A DNA stretch of 12,037 bases, taken from positions 1 to 12,037 of the forward strand of contig DNGD01000092.1 in NCBI GenBank assembly GCA_003486725.1, given 5' to 3'. Of the stretch, positions 1-7,500 are shown one piece after another. Source of the DNA: Rhodospirillaceae bacterium. GTDB taxonomy: Bacteria > Pseudomonadota > Alphaproteobacteria > UBA9219. A model generated the notes under the pieces. It was not told where the DNA came from and ran no database searches. It saw nothing but the letters and a program-made list of their open reading frames with translations. The position numbers were made by a program, and so were the translations under genes. The first letter of the stretch is position 1, and the number at the start of each line of letters is the position of its first letter.

Positions 1-380
1 GAAGCGGCGCGCGCCGAAACGCGCAGGGGTGTCTCCAGCCGGATCACGCCGTTTTCAATCGCCTGAAACGCCAGATAAAGCGTCATCATCTTGGTGAGCG
101 AGGCCGGATGACGAGGGCTGGTGCCGCTCGTTTCGTGAAGAATGGCCCCCGTGTTTGCATCAATGACCAGATCGGCATACAGCGCCGACGAGGGAGCGGT
201 CGAAACAGTGCGGGCGGCGCGCGGTCTGGCCTTGGTTTTTTTGGTCTTTTTCTTGGTTGCGGCCTCGGCGTCATCGGAAGAAACCGTTAGGGCGAGAAGG
301 AAAGAGATTAAAAGAACACCCTGAAAAACGCCTTGAAAGAGGGATTTTTGGGGCTTGGGGCGGGTTAAGTTTCTTTGCAT
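1..380 (-). CDS. D-alanyl-D-alanine carboxypeptidase (peptidase S11, penicillin-binding protein), N-terminal part
   Basis: Periplasmic serine peptidase that trims the terminal D-Ala from peptidoglycan stem peptides. The visible 126 codons begin with a signal peptide: a basic start, a hydrophobic core VLLISFLLALTV at residues 22-33, and a likely cleavage after AEAA near residue 41. A Lys/Arg-rich linker follows (about 43-57), then the start of the catalytic domain with YADLVIDANTGAIL and the catalytic SxxK motif, SLTK, at residues 94-97 followed by MMTLYLAF. This is the standard S11 order; the SxN and KTG motifs lie beyond the left edge. ATG at 380 is chosen because AGGA sits five bases upstream of it. 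An in-frame ATG at 386 overlaps that AGGA and is less likely. The gene is divergent from the phasin. The family assignment is firm; the exact paralogue (DacA, DacC or DacF type) cannot be decided from this part. The Lys-rich linker is longer than usual. Confidence 0.9.
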   Translation of the reverse strand, partial: MQRNLTRPKPQKSLFQGVFQGVLLISFLLALTVSSDDAEAATKKKTKKTKARPRAARTVSTAPSSALYADLVIDANTGAILHETSGTSPRHPASLTKMMTLYLAFQAIENGVIRLETPLRVSARAA

Positions 381-505
381 CTTCATCCTATAACATCGCA
401 CTGGTTCTCTGGCCGCGCTCAAGGGGCACGTGAAGGTCAAGATGAGTTCAAAGTGATATAAATGCAAGTCGGATCATTTTTTAATTTTTCCTCTTGCGTC
501 CATTC

Positions 506-534
506 TTGACACGTTAAACCCCATGATTTATGTT
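506..534 (+). promoter_or_regulatory. Sigma70-type promoter of the phasin gene
   Basis: A perfect -35 box TTGACA (506-511) is followed by a 17-base spacer and a -10 box TATGTT (529-534, four of six consensus bases). Transcription would start near 541, about 88 bases upstream of the phasin start codon. No other consensus pair is obvious in the 387-628 spacer. I found no convincing promoter for the divergent carboxypeptidase gene. Confidence 0.6.
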
Positions 535-545
535 AACGTTAAATT

Positions 546-558
546 GTTGCGCTGCAAC
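546..558 (+). promoter_or_regulatory. Palindromic candidate operator, TGC-N3-GCA type
   Basis: GTTGC-gct-GCAAC is a perfect 5-bp palindrome with a 3-base centre, lying a few bases after the predicted transcription start of the phasin gene. In Paracoccus and Rhodobacter the PHB-responsive repressor PhaR binds TGC-rich sites of the form CTGC-N3/4-GCAG next to phasin genes. This site keeps the TGC-N3-GCA core. The location fits a roadblock or operator that senses polyhydroxyalkanoate. The assignment is inference from position and core sequence, and it could also be a small RNA hairpin. Confidence 0.4.
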
Positions 559-591
559 ATACGACTTAATGTGACGAAGGCTGGATAAAAG

Positions 592-616
592 CCGGTCTTC
601 GCCGGGTTTTTCTTTT
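592..616 (+). promoter_or_regulatory. Weak terminator-like hairpin in the phasin leader
   Basis: CCGG-tcttcg-CCGG (592-605) is followed by a run of T broken by one C (607-616), just before the ribosome binding site. An overlapping alternative pairing joins GGCT (579-582) with AGCC (590-593) and CGAAG (575-579) with CTTCG (597-601). The 4-bp stem is short, so this may not terminate at all. The overlap of two exclusive folds is the only hint of attenuation. Confidence 0.2.
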
Positions 617-628
617 GAGGAGGCAGAA

Positions 629-1027
629 ATGCAAGCCACGAACGAGCAGATGGAAAAAATGACAAATAATCTTGTCCAGACTGCGACCGAAATGAACACG
701 ATGATGCGCGATACAGTCAATGCAACGTTGCAATCTGTTTCCATCATGACCAAGGGCTGCGGCGATCTGTGCGACAGCCTGAGCACGCTGATGCAGAAAT
801 CATTGGAGCAAAGCGTAAAGATCAGCCAATCGATGATGACGGCGACGTCCATGGACGATCTGGTCAGCACGCAAAACACGGTTTTGAAGGGCAACTTCGA
901 CACAATAATGTCGGATTTGAACAATCTTTCACAGATGTCGAGCCGGATCGCGCAGCAAGCTGCCGAGCCCGTCACAAAACATGTGAACGCGTCGATTACG
1001 AAGATTTCGAAGAGCCGCGCGGCCTAA
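629..1027 (+). CDS. Phasin family protein
   Basis: Small amphipathic helical protein that coats polyhydroxyalkanoate granules and controls their number and size. It has 132 residues, within the usual range of alphaproteobacterial phasins (PF09361, Phasin_2). There is no signal peptide, as expected for a cytoplasmic granule protein. The family signature lies at about residues 66-120: TATSMDDLVSTQN, then NFDTIMSDLNNLSQMSSRIAQ and the AAEPVTKHVN motif close to the C-terminus. The whole chain reads as helix and probable coiled coil, rich in Met, Gln, Asn and Thr. A near-perfect Shine-Dalgarno GAGGAGG (617-623) five bases before the ATG fixes the start and suggests high expression. The gene is a single unit with its own promoter and terminator. 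Two Cys residues in GCGDLC (about 48-53) are unusual for the family. It could be a phasin-like protein without granule function, but sequence and control region both fit a phasin. Confidence 0.85.
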   Translation: MQATNEQMEKMTNNLVQTATEMNTMMRDTVNATLQSVSIMTKGCGDLCDSLSTLMQKSLEQSVKISQSMMTATSMDDLVSTQNTVLKGNFDTIMSDLNNLSQMSSRIAQQAAEPVTKHVNASITKISKSRAA

Positions 1028-1049
1028 TCGCCGTTTAGCCCAGACGAAT

Positions 1050-1087
1050 AAAAAACCTCCGGCTCCTAACAGGAGCGGAGGTTTTTT
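1050..1087 (+). terminator. Intrinsic terminator of the phasin gene (possibly bidirectional)
   Basis: CCTCC (1056-1060) and GCTCCT (1062-1067) pair with AGGAGC (1071-1076) and GGAGG (1077-1081), giving an 11-bp stem with one bulged G and an AAC loop. Six T follow (1082-1087). An A-run before the stem (1050-1055) means it could also stop transcription from the other strand. It lies 22 bases after the phasin stop codon. Confidence 0.93.
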
Positions 1088-1121
1088 GTGCCCCAAAAAT
1101 GTTAAGAAATGGCGATTTTGC

Positions 1122-1151
1122 TTGACATTTACGATATGTTTATGATATAGA
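1122..1151 (+). promoter_or_regulatory. Promoter of the candidate small RNA
   Basis: TTGACA (1122-1127), 18-base spacer, then TATAGA (1146-1151). This predicts a start near 1157-1159. It lies directly after the phasin terminator and before a folded segment with its own terminator, which argues that it drives an independent short transcript. Confidence 0.6.
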
Positions 1152-1157
1152 CTGGGG

Positions 1158-1263
1158 GCTGAAGGTGTAGCACGTCGCCGATAGGCGGTGCCGTATAATG
1201 GGCATGGGGCTGCACTGATTTTTCCAGAAGGGGGGAGGTACTTCGTGACCTCTCCCCTTTTTT
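1158..1263 (+). ncRNA. Candidate small non-coding RNA of about 105 nucleotides
   Basis: The segment is bounded by a good promoter and an intrinsic terminator and contains no ORF with a ribosome binding site. It can fold: GTGTAGC (1165-1171) pairs along its full length with GCTGCAC (1209-1215, one G-U pair). Inside, CGTCGCC (1173-1179) pairs with GGCGGTG (1184-1190, two G-U pairs) around a GATA loop. TGCC (1189-1192) can alternatively pair with GGCA (1201-1204). A short U-rich single strand (1216-1223) precedes the terminator stem. It does not carry the conserved GGAAGC core of SRP RNA and I recognise no riboswitch or known alphaproteobacterial family. It could instead be a leader with an attenuator for the giant gene, but the strong terminator and the roughly 280 bases to the next start favour a stand-alone RNA. 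The 5' end is a prediction. Confidence 0.45.
1230..1263 (+). terminator. Intrinsic terminator of the candidate small RNA
   Basis: GGGGGGAGGT (1230-1239) pairs with ACCTCTCCCC (1248-1257) over ten base pairs including one G-U, with an 8-base loop, and is followed by six T (1258-1263). It is very stable and has no large gene directly upstream, so it needs a transcript to terminate. Confidence 0.85.
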
Positions 1264-1276
1264 GTTTATATTTTTT

Positions 1277-1354
1277 GAAGAGCGATTTTTTTTGAGGAGC
1301 GGTTTTTAAAAAGGGAAAGAAAGAGGGGCGTAACATTTTGATCAAAACATTTTG
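1277..1354. repeat. AT-rich spacer with short direct repeats
   Basis: GAAGAGCGATTTTT (1277-1290) recurs as GAGGAGCGGTTTTT (1294-1307), 17 bases apart. AACATTTTG occurs at 1332-1340 and again at 1346-1354, and TTTTGATCAAAA (1336-1347) is a perfect 12-bp palindrome between them. The stretch lies between the small-RNA terminator and the giant gene and could hold its promoter or operators. I see no consensus -35/-10 pair in 1264-1540. Confidence 0.4.
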
Positions 1355-1550
1355 GAAGGGCACGACGAAAAATCAATTTGAACTAATTTTTAACGATTAT
1401 GAACGCAGACTGACCCCATGGTTTCCGGCGAAACCAGTTGTTCATGCAGCGATGCGCGAACAACAAATGCGTGTGTGGTACTCAAGGCGGGGTCGGGTTT
1501 GTTGTTTCTGTCCCGAAAAGAGGTTTCGTTTGTGGGGACTCTATGGCTGA
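1338..1550 (+). CDS. Doubtful small ORF overlapping the start of the giant gene
   Basis: A 70-codon frame starting at TTG, with AGGGG about ten bases upstream, ending at a TGA eight bases inside the giant gene. The product is basic and rich in Trp, Arg and Cys (VCCFCPEKRFRLWG near the end) and resembles nothing I recognise. If translated, its stop overlapping the next ATG would couple translation and could open the hairpin that covers that start codon. The composition is closer to a random frame than to a conserved protein, so treat it as a possible leader ORF only. Confidence 0.15.
   Translation: MIKTFWKGTTKNQFELIFNDYERRLTPWFPAKPVVHAAMREQQMRVWYSRRGRVCCFCPEKRFRLWGLYG
1437..1464. repeat. Inverted repeat upstream of the giant gene
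   Basis: GTTGTTC (1437-1443) and GAACAAC (1458-1464) are perfect inverted 7-mers separated by 14 bases. The spacing between half-site centres is 21 bases, two helical turns, which suits a dimeric regulator. It could equally be an RNA hairpin in the leader. Confidence 0.35.
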
Positions 1551-1571
1551 TTCCATAGAGCCGAAACAAAC
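1523..1571. promoter_or_regulatory. Long inverted repeat enclosing the start codon of the giant gene
   Basis: CTCTATGG (1539-1546) and CCATAGAG (1553-1560) form a perfect 8-bp stem with a 6-base loop. The ATG start (1543-1545) is inside the left arm. Outer arms can add GTTTCG (1523-1528) with CGAAAC (1562-1567), or GTTTGT (1528-1533) with ACAAAC (1566-1571). The weak Shine-Dalgarno GGGGA (1534-1538) sits in the interior bulge. In the mRNA this would hide the start codon. No T-run follows, so it is not a terminator. Confidence 0.6.
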
Positions 1572-4500
1572 AGAAAAGGGAAGGCTGTGCTTAATCAAAA
1601 AGCGCAATAAGAGCGTTTGCGCCCAGAACGGTCAAAACGAATCACCTCACATTCGTGAAAATTATTCCCGCGCGGGCTTTGCGATCGCGCCGATTCTGTA
1701 TCTTTTGACCTTGGCGGGCGTGGCCGGCGGCGTTTTGTTCAGCAGCTATAGCCAAGTTCTGCGCGGCAATATCAATGTCACCAACGCCAATACGACGAAA
1801 AACGACATTGCGGCGGCAGTCACGACCCTATCGGCAACGGCGGTGATGGGGGATGATGCCGAAACCCTTTGCCCTCCGGGCAGCAGCGACGTGGTGGGGG
1901 GAACCTGCGAGGCCGTTCCTCAAAAAATGACGTTGTTCGCGGATGTGCCGGTGGCGGATGCCGCGAAGTTGCCCATCGATTATACAATTGCTGATGACAC
2001 AGGAAACCCAGCAGAGGTTGGCGTCTTTGCGGCGGCGGCGGGCGTTAAACAGCTTGATCCGTGGGGCCATTATTATATTTATTGCCGTTGGCAGAAGAAA
2101 AACATTCCGGCAGAGGTGGCTCAGCCCGCGATGGCCATCATCTCTGCTGGTGCCAATGCCACGCTTGAAACAGAATGCGGTGATGCGACGCCACAAGGCG
2201 ATGACCAAATCAATGTTATCACGGTCGGGACGGCCATTAACCGCGCCGCTGTTTGGCAGCAAACGGCAACGGGCGCTGTATATGGATCCCCAGACACAAA
2301 AATCATCGTATCGCCTGAGGGTGTGATCACGGCGTGGGGGTTGGTTATCAACGCCCCCGGTACGATTGAAGCGCAAACACTTATTGTTGATACGGCAACC
2401 TTTGACCATTTAAATCTGACAAACCCGCTGCCGGTTGAAAGCGGCGGTACGGCCGCCATCACCGCGACGGGCGCGCGCATCAATTTGGGATCGGGCGCGG
2501 TCGGTGATGCCGTCTTTGTGGCGGCGACGGCAACAGCGGGACGCAACGCCCTCGGCGGCACGGCGCTGGGCCAATATCTGTTTGCGACGACGACTTTGAT
2601 TGCCGATACGGCCAGTGCAGTGCGCCTCGATCTTCTGGGGGCCAGCGCTGTCGGTAATTCGTTGTTTGTGGCCGGAACCGCCGCAGATGCCCGCACTGTG
2701 TTGGGCGCGACCGCGATGGGCGATTATTTGTTCAGCTCCAGCGCCTATGTTGCCGCGACGGCGTCGGATGTCAGAACTACGTTGCTGGGGGCGGGGGCCG
2801 TTGGCGATGCGGTGTTTATGTCTGCCAGCACGGATACCGCGCTTACCGCGCTGGGCGGAACCGCTGTCGGCAAAGGTGTTTTCACCGCGGCGACGGCCAC
2901 AGCAGCGCGCACGACGCTCGGTGGCGGCGCGGTGGGTAGTCCGCTATTTACAGCACCCGACCAGCCGACGGCGTGGTCTATCTTGGGGTTGGTCGGCGGA
3001 ACGGGCACGCTGGATGTCAGTATTTCCGGCAGCGTCGATGCCTCGCAAATAACCGGCACGCTCCCGATTGAACATGGTGGTACCAGCGCCGTTTCGGCCA
3101 GCGCCGCGCTTGATAATTTGTTTGGCAACGATTCAGTTCCCTCGACCGCCCTCAATTTAGGTCGTATTGCTGATGGCAGCATTCCTAGCGCCAAGATGAC
3201 GAGCGTGGTGACGGCGGGAATCTACAATCGGGTTGAGGTTGATGACGCTGGCCGCGTGATCGATGGAAGTCTCATTGTCATTGACAATGACAAAATCACT
3301 GATGGCGTGGGCGATTACATTATTGCCTCGGCCACGGATGGCGGGCGCTTGATCTTCTCGACTGCTAGCGCCGTGCGCATGGTACTGGACTCCATCGGCA
3401 ATCTTGGTATCGGTACGGAAGAGCCGGAAGAAAAATTGCATATCTTCGGCGGCAACGCACGCATTTCGGGCCCCTCGGATGGTTTCCGTGAATTGCAATT
3501 CGCAACCTCGACCAGCGCCAAACGCTGGGTCGTGGCGGCTGACGATGAAACGGAAACGGGATCGGGCGACAGCGGATCGGACTTCGTGATCCGCCGTTAT
3601 AACGATGCAGGCACGGTGCCCACGACGGCCCTAACGATCGATCGCGCGACGGGCAACGCACTGTTTGCCGGAAGCGTTGCGGCGACAGGCGGTTTTCTGG
3701 GTTACTTTACGGGCACGTTCGACGGCACCTATATCGGCACGATTTCGGGCGCCGTTTTGTTGGGCGCGGATTCTACACATGCCAACCCCCAACGCACAGG
3801 TGATATGACAACCGGCTTTTTCAGTGACGCCGCAGCGCAGGTTAGCGCGGCGATTTCTGGCACTGAGCGCCTGCGCATTACGGCAACCGGCATCACCGCT
3901 TTTGGTGGCATCGATACGGGCGCGATCACGAATGCGTATTATCTCGGCGGCACAAAAATCCTGCACCAACCCGCCAGCGATACGACGAGTATTGGGGTGG
4001 GCGGTGGTACCCTTGCGGCGCAGACGGCAACGAATTTAGGAAATATCGCGTTGGGTTTGGACGCGCTGTATACAAACCAAACAGGTGGCGGAAACACCGC
4101 CATAGGTTATCGGGCCCTGTACTATACAACAACGCGTATCAATACGGCTGTTGGGTATCAGGCGCTGGAGAACAACACAGAAGGCACAGGAAATGTTTCG
4201 GTTGGGACAAGCGCGCTGCGGGCTAATACCACGGGTGGCTTGAACACAGCCCTAGGTCTTTATTCTCTCTACACGAACCAAACAGGCAGTTACAATACAG
4301 CGGTCGGGTGGCGAGCCTTGTTTTATGCAGCAACTGGCTCGAACACCGCCGTTGGCTCTGCCGCGCTGCACGAAACCACAACAGGCACCTTTAACGCGGC
4401 CCTGGGTGTAGACGCGTTGCGGTTGAACACGACTGGGAGCAGAAACACGGCTGTTGGCACTGGTGCTGGTTATTCAAATGTAAGCGGCACGAACAACACG

Positions 4501-7500
4501 ATAATGGGTTATGAAGTTGCCCGCACCACCCTCACCACCGGCTCCAACAACATCCTGATTGGCACTTCATCGCTGGTGGATACGGCGACGGCGGGGCAGA
4601 GCAATCACCTGAATATCGGCAATACGATTTATGGCGATCTTGGTGCGGGGGCCGTGTCAATCGGCTCACCAACGCTGACGCCCGGCACCAGCCTCGATCT
4701 TTCGGCGCGCACCGACAGTTTGCGCATTCCTTACGGGACAACAGCGCAGCAGCCCGCCGGTCAAGAAGGCATGGTGCGTTACAATGAAGACATTGACAGC
4801 ATCGAAGTTTATCAAGGCGATCCGGCCTCTTGGTTCCCGTTGGTGTCTTCCGCGACGGCGGGCACCACCATGGATCTTGGCCCCGATGCCACGCATGCCT
4901 CGCCCTCGCGTCCCGATGACATCACAACGGGCTTGTACTCTGCCACCGCCAGCACGGTTTCGACTGCGATTTCGGGCACGGAGCGGTTGATCGTGACGAC
5001 GACGGGCACGACGACCACGGGCATCGTCAACCTTGCCGCCATCACCGACCACTTCGCCATTGCTACGGTCAGGGTTTTACATCAGCCCGCGAGCGACGCG
5101 ACATCAATCGGTGTGGGCAATGGTACCTTCACAACACACACTGCGGCGGGGCTAGGCAGTACAGCCGTTGGGTATCAGACACTACAAACAAACACAATCG
5201 GTGGCATTGGCGCTGGTGCGAAGAACACCGCGATAGGCTATCAAGCCTTGCTTTTAAACACGGGGTCGGGTTCTGCTGCCGGTTCTTATAACAACGCGAT
5301 CGGAAACACGGCGTTAGGCACGAACACAGCCACCGGCATCAATACGGGCAGCTATAACAACGCGATCGGAAGCGGCGCGATGAACACCAATACCGGCAAT
5401 GGCATGGCCGCCGGCAGTTATAACAACGCGATTGGTGCCGGTGCCATGTATGTTAACGAAGGCGCGGCGCCTGGTGCGGGCAGCTATAACAACGCGATTG
5501 GGTTTCGGGCTCTATACAAAAACACGGGCGCGGGAAACACCGTTATCGGCTCTTATGCTTTGGGCAAGACAACAGCGACCTATACGGGGTCGAACAACGT
5601 GGCCTTGGGATATGCTGTTGGCAGCACCACGCTTGTTTCAGGTTCATCCAACATCCTAATCGGCACGTCGGCGGCGGTGGACACACCAGCGGCGGGAACC
5701 AATGAATGGCTGAACATCGGCAACACGATTTACGGGGATTTGAGCAAGCGGAGCATCGCGCTAGGGGCTGGCGCTCTATCGGCAGTCACGACGGGCGCGG
5801 TTTTGGATATGGGTGGCGCGACGGGCGTGGCGCTTTCATCCATGATCCTGCCCAAGGATATCGAGGCCAACCGCCCCACGGTTCCTGTGGTGGGCATGGT
5901 GCGCTACAACACCACGTCGAACAGCGTTGAGTTCTATCAGGGCGGCACGCCCGGTTGGTATTCCCTTGCTGCGACAACAACGGCGGGCTCAAACACTTAT
6001 CTCGGCGCGGATGCCACGCACAATTCGCCTTCGCGCAGTGATGACATCACAACGGGTTTGTTCTCTGATACGGCCAGCACGGTTTCTATTGCGACCGCTG
6101 GAACCCAGCGTTTGATTGTCACCGCAACGGGCAGCGTCGGCATCGGCACCATAACGCCAGCGCAGGCGTTGGAGGTTTCTGGCGATATCAATCTTAGCGC
6201 CATCACGAACGCCTATCACATCGCCAACATCAAGGTTCTGCACCAACCAGCGAGCGATACGACGAGTATCGGGGTCGGCAGCGAAACCCTCTCGGCGCAA
6301 ACGGCGACGAACCTGCACAACACGGCGGTGGGCTACCGCTCATTGTACAATAACCAAACGGGCGCGCACAACACGGCGGTTGGGCACGAGGCGCTGTTTA
6401 GCACAACAACGGATAGCAATTCGGCGCTCGGGTATCAGGCGCTCCGAAGCACCACAGCAGGCACCCGCAATGTTGGTATCGGTTATATGGCTCTCTACAC
6501 TAATCAGGGGGGCAATTATAACACGGCGATGGGCTATCAAGCGCTGTATTATACAACGACAGGTTACAACACGGCGGTTGGTTATCGTGCGCTGTATAAC
6601 ACGACGACCAGCGTAGGTAATGTGGCTATGGGCTTCAGCGCCTTGCTTAACAACGTTACGGGAAGCAATAACGCTGCGTTTGGGTACGGTGCTCTTCTCA
6701 ACAATGCCTCGGGCTCTGGGAATGTGGCGCAGGGCTCTTACGCACTTTATGCAAACACATCGGGCTCAAACAACACGGCTGTCGGGTTTGAAGTTGGGCG
6801 CACCACTCTTGCCACCGGCTCCAACAACATCCTGATCGGCACCTCGTCGCTGGTGGATACGGCGACGGCGGGGCAGAGCAATCATCTGAATATCGGCAAT
6901 ACGATTTTTGGTGATCTGGGCGCGGGAACGGTGGGCATCGGCTCTGGTACCATTAATCCGGGCGTCAGTCTTGATATCTCTTCGCGCACTGATGCGATGC
7001 TGATCCCCAAAGGCACCGCGTTGCAGCCACCCGCCGGTATCCCTGGCATGGTGCGGTATAACACCGACATCGACAGTATCGAGGTCTACCAAGGCGCGCC
7101 CGCCGGATGGTTCACGCTGACATCGTCCACGACGGCGGGCAGCACGATGTATCTCGGCGCGGACGCGACGCACAACACGCCCTCGCGCAGCGATGATGTG
7201 ACGACCGGTTTGTTCTCTGCCACGGCCACCACAGTTTCAATTGCGACGGCAGGTGCCGAGCGCGTGCGCGTTGATGCTAATGGCAAGGTGAAATTAGGCG
7301 CGGGCGCGGTGACGGCGGGCGTGGCCCTGGATATGGCGTCGCACACAGATTCGATGCTCTTGCCAAAGGGAACGGTTGTACAGCGCCCCGCAGGCATCGT
7401 GGGCATGGTGCGGTATAACACCGAGACGGCGAGCGTCGAGTTCTATCAGGGCAGCACGCCGGGTTGGTATTCTCTTGGCACGACCGCAACGGCGGGCAGC

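Noticed and set aside
514..975. Minus-strand frame of 153 codons over the phasin gene.
   Set aside because: It is antisense to a well-supported phasin with its own promoter, Shine-Dalgarno and terminator, and its product matches nothing known.
1189..1200. TATAAT at 1194-1199 as a promoter -10 box.
   Set aside because: No -35-like hexamer lies 16-18 bases upstream, and the bases fall in the loop of a predicted RNA stem.
1158..1263. 4.5S SRP RNA or 6S RNA.
   Set aside because: The SRP core GGAAGC with its flanking bulge is absent, and the length and the lack of a long central-bubble hairpin do not suit 6S RNA.
929..1363. Minus-strand frame of 144 codons across the phasin end and the following spacer.
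   Set aside because: It runs through two intrinsic terminators and the small RNA segment; its composition is not protein-like.
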